From positions 1 to 51,920 of the forward strand of contig DASSJT010000184.1 in NCBI GenBank assembly GCA_035691065.1: DNA of 51,920 nucleotides. Reading direction: 5' to 3'. Shown here in pieces: positions 33,993 through 40,790 of the stretch (position 1 is the first letter of the stretch; the number at the start of each line of letters is the position of its first letter). The DNA comes from DASSJT01 sp035691065 (GTDB lineage Bacteria; Actinomycetota; Actinomycetes; Actinomycetales; Dermatophilaceae). Both the position numbers and the translations under genes were made by a program. The notes below the pieces were generated by a model that was not told where the DNA came from, ran no database searches, and saw only the letters and a program-made list of their open reading frames with translations.

Positions 33993-35312
33993 TCATGCGA
34001 GCATGCGGTCCCACAGCTCGGTGAACTCGGGGAGGGTCTTGCCGACCGTGTCGACGTCCTCGACGACGAGGCCCCGGACGGCGAGGCCCAGGACCGCCGC
34101 TGCCATGACCATGCGGTGGTCGGCGTAGGTCTGGAACCGGCCGGCCCTCAGCGGCCTGGGCCGGATCGCCAGGCCGTCGTCGGTCTCGTGGACGCCCGCG
34201 CCCAGCGCCCCCAGCTCCCGCGAGAGCGCTGCGAGGCGGTCGGTCTCGTGCCCACGGATGTGTGCCACGCCTCGGATGACGCTGGGGGAGTCGGCGAGGG
34301 CGGCAAGGGCGGCCACCACCGGGGTCAGCTCACTCGCGTCGTGGAGGTCGACGTCGATCCCGCTGATCCCGGAGCCACCCGAGACGGTCAGACCATCGCG
34401 GGCCAGCGACACGTCGGCGCCCATCGCGTCGAGGATGTCCCGGAGGGCGTCGCCCGCCTGGGTCGTGTGCTGCGGCCAGCCCGGCACCATCACGCGTCCG
34501 CCAGTCACCAGCGCTGCGGCGAGGAACGGTCCTGCGTTGGACAGGTCGGGCTCGACGAGGACATCCAGGGCGTGGATCTGGCTGGGCTCCACACGCCAGG
34601 TGTCGGGCTCGGAGTCGTCGACGATGGCGCCCGCGTCGCGCAGGGCCTCGACGGTCATCGCGATGTGCGGCTCACTCGGGACCGGGTCTCCGTCGTGGTG
34701 GACCGTCACCCCGTTGTCGTAGCGCGATCCTGCCAGCAGCAGGGCGGAGACGAACTGTGACGAGCCGGAGGCGTCCATCGTGACCGAGCCACCAGGCATA
34801 CGGCCCGATCCGCGGACCACGAACGGCAGCGTGCCGCGCCCGCCGTCCTCGACCTGGGCCCCCAGCTCGCGCAGCGCGGTCAGGACCGGCGCCATGGGGC
34901 GCAGCCGCGCGTTGGCGTCACCGTCGAACGCGATCGAGCCGGTCGCGAGAGCTGCAACGGGCGGCAGGAAGCGCATGACCGTGCCGGCGAGGCCGCAGTC
35001 GATGGTCGCGTCGCCGCGCAGCGAGGCGGGGTGGACGATCCAGTCGGTCGCCGCCGCGCGGGAGAGGCCCTCGAAGGTGCCGTCCTCGATCGAAGCCCCG
35101 AGCGATCGCAGTGCGGCAGCCATCAGCAGCGTGTCGCGCGAGCGCAGCGGGCGGCGCAGCCTCGAGGTGCCATGCGCCAGCGCCGCCAGCACAAGGTAGC
35201 GGTTGGTCAGCGACTTGCTGCCGGGGAGGGTGACGATGGCGTCGATGGGGGAGGAGCGGGTGGGGGCGCGCCAGTCCTGCTGGCGCGCCGTGGCTTGGTC
35301 AGCTGAGGGCAT
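33993..35312 (-). CDS. aroA: 3-phosphoshikimate 1-carboxyvinyltransferase (EPSP synthase)
   Basis: The 439-residue shikimate-pathway enzyme has 'LPGSKSLTNRYLVLAALA' (PEP-binding Lys-Ser), 'DCGLAGTVMRFLPPVAAL', 'DASGSSQFVSALLLAG' and 'RAGRFQTYADHRMVMAAAVL'. The start overlaps the end of the upstream DoxX gene by 14 bp, suggesting one transcript doxX-aroA-rsgA. No strong ribosome binding site is seen. Confidence 0.94.
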   Translation of the reverse strand: MPSADQATARQQDWRAPTRSSPIDAIVTLPGSKSLTNRYLVLAALAHGTSRLRRPLRSRDTLLMAAALRSLGASIEDGTFEGLSRAAATDWIVHPASLRGDATIDCGLAGTVMRFLPPVAALATGSIAFDGDANARLRPMAPVLTALRELGAQVEDGGRGTLPFVVRGSGRMPGGSVTMDASGSSQFVSALLLAGSRYDNGVTVHHDGDPVPSEPHIAMTVEALRDAGAIVDDSEPDTWRVEPSQIHALDVLVEPDLSNAGPFLAAALVTGGRVMVPGWPQHTTQAGDALRDILDAMGADVSLARDGLTVSGGSGISGIDVDLHDASELTPVVAALAALADSPSVIRGVAHIRGHETDRLAALSRELGALGAGVHETDDGLAIRPRPLRAGRFQTYADHRMVMAAAVLGLAVRGLVVEDVDTVGKTLPEFTELWDRMLA

Positions 35313-35853
35313 CGTGCGCCGCGCTGCGGGCTCGGGCGGCGACCAGGGAGGCCTCCCGCTTCGCCGCTCGAGCCGCGTGGCGGGCCTCGCGGCGGCTGGT
35401 GTGGACGGTGCGCTCGGCGGCCTTGCGGGTCAGGTGCGCGCGGTAGGCCACACCCGGCTTGCCCTCGGTGTCGACCGCCGCGAGCAGGAGGCCACCGAGG
35501 AGTCCCAGGTTCTTCAAGAACTGCGTGCGCTGCTGCTTTCGCTGCACCGGGTCGTGCTCACGCCAGTAGGCGTGCGCGGCCAGGGTCGTGGGGACCAGGG
35601 TGCCGGTCAGCGCGAGGGAGGCGAGGCGGGGAAAGTGGCCCGTCGCCAGGAGGCTGCCGCCGGCCAGCATGGTGACGGCGTTGGCCCGCACCAGCAGCTC
35701 GGGATCCTGTGGGAGGTTCAGCGGGCCGGCGACGCGGTCGATCAATGGCTTGGCCGCGGGGACCTTCGAGCTCGGGTGCCTCAGGGCATCCATACCTCCG
35801 ACGAGAAACATCGACGCGAGCATCGGGCGGGCGACCGTGCGGACCAGGCTCAT
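35299..35853 (-). CDS. DoxX-family membrane protein
   Basis: The 184-residue protein begins 'MSLVRTVARPMLASMFLVGG' and has about four helices typical of DoxX, ending in a basic Ala/Arg-rich tail of about 55 residues ('RREARHAARAAKREASLVAA') that may form a coiled cytoplasmic extension. The ATG follows AAGGAGAAGCC. In mycobacteria DoxX proteins associate with superoxide defence complexes; a redox role here fits the SigR setting but is inference. Confidence 0.85.
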   Translation of the reverse strand: MSLVRTVARPMLASMFLVGGMDALRHPSSKVPAAKPLIDRVAGPLNLPQDPELLVRANAVTMLAGGSLLATGHFPRLASLALTGTLVPTTLAAHAYWREHDPVQRKQQRTQFLKNLGLLGGLLLAAVDTEGKPGVAYRAHLTRKAAERTVHTSRREARHAARAAKREASLVAARARSAAHDALS

Positions 35854-35988
35854 GGCTTCTCCTTGCGGTGGGCAGCGGGGGGCAGCCTCGATCTCGTCCT
35901 ACCGTAGTTGCTGGCCAGCCCCGGTGCGTACTCGGCCCGCGACCGAGAAGCCCGTCGGGATGAGCTCGTCGGGATTAGCCTGTCGGGC

Positions 35989-36912
35989 ATGTGCGGACGC
36001 TATGCGGCCACGGCCAACCCGGACGAGCTCGTCGAGGAGTTCGAGATCGACGACAACCGGATGGCCGAGCGGGGACGCAGCGTCATGGCCAACCCGCAGA
36101 GCCCGCCGCCGGCGACACCTGACTTCAACATGGCTCCCACGAAGCAGGCGCCGGTGGTCCTCACCCGCGCTCCCCGCCAGGCCGAGGAGGCCGCCACCTC
36201 GTCCGCCACGCTATCCGCCACGCTATCCGTCACGCCGTCCGCCACGCCCGCCGCCGCGCCCGCAGCAGAACCGGCCCCGACGCGCCAGCTCCGGCTGCTC
36301 ACCTGGGGCCTCGTCCCAGCCTGGGCCAAGGACACCAAGATCGGCATGCGCATGATCAACGCCCGGGCGGAGGGGGTGCTGGGCTCGAACGCCTTCGGCA
36401 AGGCCGCCGCCTCCCGGCGCTGCCTGGTACCGGCCCAGGGCTGGTACGAGTGGCAGAAGTCGCCGGTCGCCACCGACGCCAAGGGAAAACCGCGCAAGCA
36501 GCCCTTCTTCATCCACCGCGCCGATGGCGAACCCGTCGCGATGGCGGGGCTCTACGAGTTCTGGCGCGACCGGGCCATCGCCGACCCGGAGGACCCCGAG
36601 GCCTGGCTCATCACCTTCACGATCATCACGACCGACGCCGACCCGGGGCTGGACCGCATCCACGACAGACAGCCCCTCGTTATCGAGCGTGCCGACTGGG
36701 AGCGCTGGCTCGACCCAAACCTCAAGGATCCCAACGAGATTCGCTCCCTGCTCCAGTTCTCCCGGCCCGGGAGGTTCGAGGCCTACCCCATCTCGACGGC
36801 GGTCAACGCGACGCGCAGCAACGGCCCCCAGCTGATCGAGCCGATCCCGGAGTCAGAGCTGGTCGGCGTGGTCGACCCGATGACCGGCGAAGTCATCGGC
36901 GGCCAGCCTTGA
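35989..36912 (+). CDS. SOS response-associated (SRAP/HMCES) abasic-site protein
   Basis: The 307-residue protein begins 'MCGRYAATANPDELVEEFEI'; Cys2 becomes the N-terminus after Met removal and forms the covalent link to abasic sites, which fixes the start at 35989. Other family residues are 'MINARAEG', 'VPAQGWYEWQ' (catalytic Glu) and 'LDRIHDRQPLVI' (His, usually HDRMP). A low-complexity insertion at about residues 63-100 (Ser/Thr/Ala/Pro) is encoded by 12-bp in-frame DNA repeats near 36208-36255. It protects single-stranded abasic DNA. Mycobacteria keep this gene near aroA and sigH. Confidence 0.93.
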   Translation: MCGRYAATANPDELVEEFEIDDNRMAERGRSVMANPQSPPPATPDFNMAPTKQAPVVLTRAPRQAEEAATSSATLSATLSVTPSATPAAAPAAEPAPTRQLRLLTWGLVPAWAKDTKIGMRMINARAEGVLGSNAFGKAAASRRCLVPAQGWYEWQKSPVATDAKGKPRKQPFFIHRADGEPVAMAGLYEFWRDRAIADPEDPEAWLITFTIITTDADPGLDRIHDRQPLVIERADWERWLDPNLKDPNEIRSLLQFSRPGRFEAYPISTAVNATRSNGPQLIEPIPESELVGVVDPMTGEVIGGQP

Positions 36913-36914
36913 GC

Positions 36915-37568
36915 GTGATCGAGAGCGCGCGGGTCCGTGAGGTCGACACCCCCAGCGGGCTTGCCCGAGCCCATGTCATGCGCCCACGGAACGCTCGCGG
37001 TTCCCTCGTGCTCGGGCACGGAGCGGGGGGAAGGGGCTGGTCGGGTGACCTCGTGGCCATCGCCGAGGCGATGACCGGCAAGGGGTATGCCGTGGTGCTG
37101 GTCGACCAGCCATGGCGGGTCGCGGGCCGGCGGGTCGCGGGACCCCCGCCCACGCTGGACGCAGCCTGGCTCCCGGCCCTGGCGGCGCTCACCACGGGCC
37201 GCGGCGCGCTCCCGCGGCCGGTGGTGACCGGAGGCCGAAGCGCCGGCGCGCGGGTGGCGTGCCGGACCGCGGTGGCGGTCGGGGCCGACGCGGTGCTCTG
37301 CCTTGCCTTTCCCCTGCACCCGCCGGGGCGCCCCGAGCGCACCAGGGCCGACGAGCTGCGCCGCCCCTTCGAGGCCGGGCTGCCAGGCCACGTGGTGCAA
37401 GGAGAGCGTGACCCCTGGGGTAGCCCGGATGAGGTCGCGGCCGAGCTCGCGCGGTTCGGCGACCCCACGGCATACGTCACGGCCGTGAAAGGGGCGCACA
37501 GCTTCGGCCGCGCCCCGCACGACGTGGTCGCCGCGGTCGAGGCCTTCGCTGACTCGCTGGCCGGCTGA
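36915..37568 (+). CDS. Alpha/beta-hydrolase of the KANL3/Tex30-like type
   Basis: The 217-residue protein has 'GSLVLGHGAGGRGWSGDLVA', the nucleophile elbow G-R-S-A-G in 'VTGGRSAGARVACR', 'LCLAFPLHPPGRPERTRADE', an acid residue in 'VQGERDPWG' and the catalytic His in 'VKGAHSFGR'. The start is uncertain: GTG at 36915, or TTG at 36909 overlapping the SRAP stop (TTGA). It is coupled with or adjacent to the SRAP gene. The substrate is unknown. Confidence 0.82.
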   Translation: MIESARVREVDTPSGLARAHVMRPRNARGSLVLGHGAGGRGWSGDLVAIAEAMTGKGYAVVLVDQPWRVAGRRVAGPPPTLDAAWLPALAALTTGRGALPRPVVTGGRSAGARVACRTAVAVGADAVLCLAFPLHPPGRPERTRADELRRPFEAGLPGHVVQGERDPWGSPDEVAAELARFGDPTAYVTAVKGAHSFGRAPHDVVAAVEAFADSLAG

Positions 37569-37581
37569 GGCCGACCGGTCG

Positions 37582-37636
37582 CCCGTGCGCACCCGGTCGT
37601 CCGGTCGCCCGCGGTCGTCGTGCGGGTGCGCACGGG
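37582..37636. terminator. Perfect 14-bp inverted repeat abutting the sigR promoter
   Basis: CCCGTGCGCACCCG (37582-37595) pairs with CGGGTGCGCACGGG (37623-37636). The interior holds GGTCGYCCG-type repeats. The right arm overlaps the first bases of the -35 element of the sigR promoter. Confidence 0.7.
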
Positions 37637-37660
37637 AATGGCCCCGCGGTGGCGGAGGTT
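37635..37660 (+). promoter_or_regulatory. SigR/SigH-type autoregulatory promoter
   Basis: GGAAT (37635-37639), an exact 18-bp spacer and GTT (37658-37660) match the SigR/SigH consensus GGAAT-N18-GTT. Transcription should begin near 37667-37670, just before the ribosome binding site GAAGGGAG and the GTG at 37693. Confidence 0.8.
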
Positions 37661-37692
37661 GACGTGGGGGACCATCTCGAAGGGAGTCCTGC

Positions 37693-38385
37693 GTGCTTGT
37701 CCTCCAACCGTCGGCTCGGTTCGACACCCCGTTAGGGTGGAGTGCGATGACCGATCACCGTGACGACGCCGCAGACGCCATAGACGGCGCGATCGACCCG
37801 GCCCTGGAGACGCAGGAGGAGCGCCAGGCCCGGTTCGAGCGCGAGGCGATGCCCCTGCTCGACCAGCTCTACTCGGCTGCGCTGCGGACCACCCGCAACC
37901 CTGCCGACGCCGAGGACCTGGTGCAGGAGACCTACGCCAAGGCCTACGCCGCGTTCCACCAGTACCGGCCGGGCACCAACCTCAAGGCCTGGATGTACCG
38001 CATCCTCACCAACACCTACATCAACAGCTACCGCAAGCGGCAGCGCGAGCCGCAGCAGTCCGACGCCGCCGAGATCGAGGACTACCAGCTCGCGCGGGCC
38101 GAGTCCCACACGTCGAGCGGCCTGCGATCCGCCGAGACCGAGGCCCTCGACCACCTGCCCGACTCCGAGGTCAAGCGCGCCTTGCAGCGGCTGCCGGAGG
38201 AGTTTCGCCTCGCCGTCTACCTCGCCGACGTCGAGGGGTTCTCGTACAGGGAGATCGCCGACATCATGGACACGCCGATCGGCACGGTCATGTCACGTCT
38301 TCACCGGGGCCGCCGCCAGCTGCGCGAGATGCTCACCGACTACGCCCGCGACCGCGGCTTCGCGCGCGAGGAGGTCCAGTCATGA
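37693..38385 (+). CDS. sigR: Redox-responsive ECF sigma factor SigR/SigH
   Basis: The protein is 230 residues from the GTG at 37693 or 212 from the ATG at 37747. Region 2 reads 'LLDQLYSAALRTTRNPADAE', then 'VQETYAKAYAAFHQYRPGTN' and 'AWMYRILTNTYINSYRK'. Region 4 is 'DVEGFSYREIADIMDTPIGT', continuing 'VMSRLHRGRRQLRE'. The GTG has a good ribosome binding site (GAAGGGAG) and would be read on the SigR-dependent transcript; the ATG has a weak one (GGGTGGAG). Streptomyces SigR likewise has a long, unstable induced form, so both may be made. It directs thiol-oxidative stress genes and is inactivated by the anti-sigma factor encoded next, with which it overlaps by ATGA. Confidence 0.95.
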   Translation: MLVLQPSARFDTPLGWSAMTDHRDDAADAIDGAIDPALETQEERQARFEREAMPLLDQLYSAALRTTRNPADAEDLVQETYAKAYAAFHQYRPGTNLKAWMYRILTNTYINSYRKRQREPQQSDAAEIEDYQLARAESHTSSGLRSAETEALDHLPDSEVKRALQRLPEEFRLAVYLADVEGFSYREIADIMDTPIGTVMSRLHRGRRQLREMLTDYARDRGFAREEVQS

Positions 38386-38681
38386 GCCGTATGCCGTCCG
38401 AGCCCCCTCCGCGGGCACGTCGCCACTCCGACGAGGCCACGGACTGCTCCGAGGTCCTCTACCGGGTCTACGAGTACCTCGATGGCGAGATGGGTCGAGA
38501 TGAGACGAGGCGCATCGCCGCCCACCTGCAGGAGTGCGGACCCTGCCTCGAGCAGTACGACCTCGACCAGGCGGTCAAGGCCGTGGTGAAGCGGTCCTGC
38601 CAGTGCGAGGAGGCACCGATGGAGCTGCGGGCGCAGATCATGACGCGCATCACCCAGATCCGGATCGAGTACACCGACTAG
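38382..38681 (+). CDS. rsrA: Zinc anti-sigma factor RsrA/RshA
   Basis: The 99-residue ZAS protein has the H-x3-C-x2-C motif 'HLQECGPC' (about residues 46-53), an upstream Cys at 'DCSEVLYRVYEYLDGEM' and a Cys pair 'SCQCEEAP' near the C-terminus. In the family zinc and thiols hold SigR under reducing conditions; disulphide formation releases both. The start overlaps the sigR stop, giving near-stoichiometric translation. Confidence 0.94.
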   Translation: MSRMPSEPPPRARRHSDEATDCSEVLYRVYEYLDGEMGRDETRRIAAHLQECGPCLEQYDLDQAVKAVVKRSCQCEEAPMELRAQIMTRITQIRIEYTD

Positions 38682-38701
38682 ACACCGTCGACTGGACGAT
38701 G

Positions 38702-38727
38702 CCCTGGGCGGGCGTCGCCGCCCAGGG
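38702..38727. terminator. 10-bp hairpin between rsrA and bL37
   Basis: CCCTGGGCGG (38702-38711) pairs with CCGCCCAGGG (38718-38727) over a 6-nt loop between convergent genes. Confidence 0.8.
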
Positions 38728-38747
38728 TCGTCGCTACAGGGGTCTGC

Positions 38748-38822
38748 TCACGCGTTGGGGCGACGGCCGTGGTTGGCGCCGTTGCCCTTGCGCGAGCGGC
38801 GCTTGCGGGCGCGCTTGCTCAT
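38748..38822 (-). CDS. 50S ribosomal protein bL37
   Basis: The 24-residue, highly basic protein begins MSKRARKRRSRKG and ends NHGRRPNA, matching the actinobacterial ribosomal protein bL37 seen in mycobacterial ribosome structures. Its ATG follows CTGGAGCAGCC on the minus strand. In actinomycetes this tiny gene sits beside sigH/rshA, as here, but it is often left unannotated because of its size. Confidence 0.85.
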   Translation of the reverse strand: MSKRARKRRSRKGNGANHGRRPNA

Positions 38823-39229
38823 GGCTGCTCCAGGGTGCTCCGGGGTTGGTCTCGGGAAGGGTGCTGAGGAGATCGGCGCCTGGGCGGCGCGAGTCCTCGG
38901 TTGCTGACCGCCGGTCATTCTCGCACAGCTGCAAGGCACCTACGAATCGCTCCCGGCATCTGAACGTTGTCGTGCTCAAACTGCTGTTTCACGCCTCAGA
39001 TGAGACTCTCAGTAACCAGGCGACAGGGCCCGAGCGTGCAGCGATCTCGTCGCGGGCATCCTCGACGCAATGTTCAAGGTTTGGTCAAGGACGGGTTCCT
39101 AAGTCCCTAAATCCCCCTTTCTGCGTGCGAAACTTGCGCCGCAATGGCCCTCCGGTCTTGTCGGGGGACTTGAGCATGATGCCGCGGCCCCCCTCCCGAA
39201 TATCCGCGGCACCGAAAGGATTGAGTGAC
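38823..39229. other. 407-bp gap: bL37 promoter side and small-ORF leader
   Basis: The left part (38880-39110) is more AT-rich than average and should hold the minus-strand bL37 promoter. On the right, TTCAAGG/GTCAAGG direct repeats (39072-39090), a DevR-like site ACGGGTTCCTAAGTCCCTAA (39091-39110, 14 of 20 to the long consensus) and an inverted repeat TGCCGCGG/CCGCGGCA (39180-39187/39204-39211) precede the small ORF. No RNA family was recognised. Confidence 0.4.
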
Positions 39230-39292
39230 ATGACAACAACGCCTCGCAAACCCGCTCGTCCCGGCTCGCGCAGCTGGGGGTGGGGCCCCTGA
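39230..39292 (+). CDS. Candidate 20-residue small protein or leader peptide
   Basis: This ATG follows ACCGAAAGGATTGAGTGAC, a usable ribosome binding site. It encodes a basic, Pro-rich peptide starting MTTTPRKPARPG and ending SRSWGWGP, then TGA. It ends 31 bp before the ATG of the membrane HD gene, which has no ribosome binding site of its own, so it could be a coupled leader. The two Trp codons near the end recall attenuator leaders, but no tryptophan gene is nearby. Coding status is unproven. Confidence 0.4.
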   Translation: MTTTPRKPARPGSRSWGWGP

Positions 39293-39323
39293 CTGACGGG
39301 GCTGTCAGCATTAGATTGACCGC

Positions 39324-40790
39324 ATGAGCATGCGTCCCCGGCGGTCACGACCCGCCGCGGACGCGCGACTAGCAGCGACATACACCTACGTAGGACTGGT
39401 GTATGTCGCTGCAGCGCTTCTGGCCGTCCTCGGGTGGCGCGTCGGCGGGCTCCCACGCAACTGGCTGGCCCTGGTGCTGCTCGCCCTCATGGGCATGCTC
39501 GGGTGGGCCGCCCGAGAGCGCGAGGCGACCGGCATCAGCACGAGGATCCAGATCTCGTTCCTCAGCATCGTCATCCTGAGCTCGGCCGTCATCGTCGGTC
39601 CCGTCGGTGCCGTCATGGTCGGCGCCGCGGCCATTGCCCTGCAGTGGAGCAAGAGCCCCATGGTCGTGCGGCTGTTCAACATCGCCATGCACGCCTCCAT
39701 GGGTGGCATCGGCGGGCTGACCTACCACTTCGCCGGAGGCGCCGCCGACGTCCCGCGGCACGACGCGACGGCCATCCTGGTGTCCGTAGGACTCCCGATG
39801 ATGGTCGCCGACGTGGCGCAGTGTGCAGCCAACGCCATCCTGTTGTCGGGCGTCCTGTACTTCTCACAGGGCACAGCGTTCCGCGCCCAGGTGTGGAGCC
39901 TGCTCACCACGACGGGACCGGCCTACGTCGGCTACGGCATCGTCGGTTTCCTGTTCGTGATCCTGTGGATCCCCGCAAGGGTGGGATGGTTCAGCGCGGT
40001 GCTCATCCTGGCGCCCCTGCTGGCCGCGCGCTGGGCCTTCGTCCAATACGCAGACGAGCAACGGGCTCACGAACGGACACTGAACGCCCTCGTGGCGGCG
40101 GTGGAGGCCAAGGACCCACAGAGCCGGGGGCACAGCACCCGCGTGGCCCAGCTGTGTGCCTGGACCGCAGAGGCGTTGACCCTGGGCCACACCGAGGTAC
40201 AGGCCGTGCGAACCGCCGGGATGCTCCACGACCTTGGGAAGCTGGTGGTGCCCAGCCGGGTGCTCAGGGCACGTCAGGAGCTGACCGACGAGGAGCTGGT
40301 CCTGCTGGCCGACCACCCGCTGGTCGGCGTCGACATGCTGGCCGGCATTGCCTTCCTCGCGGGGTCGCTCGAGGGGGTGGCACACCATCACGAGCGGTTC
40401 GACGGGCTCGGCTACCCCGACGGCCTGGCCGGGGAGGACATCCCCCTGGCGGCGCGCATCGTCGCCGTTGCGGACGCCTGGGATGCCCTCACCACCACGC
40501 GGGCCTACCGACCCGCCCTCAGCACCCGGGCGGCCCTGGGCGAGCTGCACGCGCGCAGCGGCACCCAGTTCGATCCCCGGGTGGTCACGGCGCTCGACCG
40601 CGCGATCACCCGGCACGGCTGGCTGGGGACGCTGCGGGACGAGTCGTTCTTCCACGGCGCGGAGTCGGCCGTCGACCACGACGATCCCCAGTCCTCCGAC
40701 CACCTGGCTGCCTGCCCGGCTCTCCTGGCCGCAATCCGCGACCGGGGGAGAGCACGCCATACCCACCGTCCGACCAGGACTCCCGCATGA
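39324..40790 (+). CDS. Membrane HD-GYP domain protein
   Basis: The 488-residue protein has about eight N-terminal membrane helices (residues 18-245), then an HD-GYP phosphodiesterase-type domain: 'HSTRVAQLCAW', the HD pair H302-D303 in 'GMLHDLGKLVVPSR', 'HPLVGVDML', 'VAHHHERFDGLGYPDGLAGE' with G363-Y364-P365, and 'VADAWDALTTTRAYRPALS'. HD-GYP enzymes hydrolyse c-di-GMP; the membrane part is probably a sensor. The start lacks a clear ribosome binding site. The stop overlaps the next start (ATGA). Confidence 0.88.
   Translation: MSMRPRRSRPAADARLAATYTYVGLVYVAAALLAVLGWRVGGLPRNWLALVLLALMGMLGWAAREREATGISTRIQISFLSIVILSSAVIVGPVGAVMVGAAAIALQWSKSPMVVRLFNIAMHASMGGIGGLTYHFAGGAADVPRHDATAILVSVGLPMMVADVAQCAANAILLSGVLYFSQGTAFRAQVWSLLTTTGPAYVGYGIVGFLFVILWIPARVGWFSAVLILAPLLAARWAFVQYADEQRAHERTLNALVAAVEAKDPQSRGHSTRVAQLCAWTAEALTLGHTEVQAVRTAGMLHDLGKLVVPSRVLRARQELTDEELVLLADHPLVGVDMLAGIAFLAGSLEGVAHHHERFDGLGYPDGLAGEDIPLAARIVAVADAWDALTTTRAYRPALSTRAALGELHARSGTQFDPRVVTALDRAITRHGWLGTLRDESFFHGAESAVDHDDPQSSDHLAACPALLAAIRDRGRARHTHRPTRTPA

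Noticed and set aside
39230..39292. Tryptophan attenuator leader
   Set aside because: Two Trp codons are present, but no tryptophan gene follows and no strong mutually exclusive hairpins were seen. It is kept only as a small-ORF candidate.
38534..39292. 252-codon frame running through the gap after rsrA
   Set aside because: It overlaps rsrA in another frame and has no motifs. Only its last 20 codons have a plausible start and ribosome binding site.
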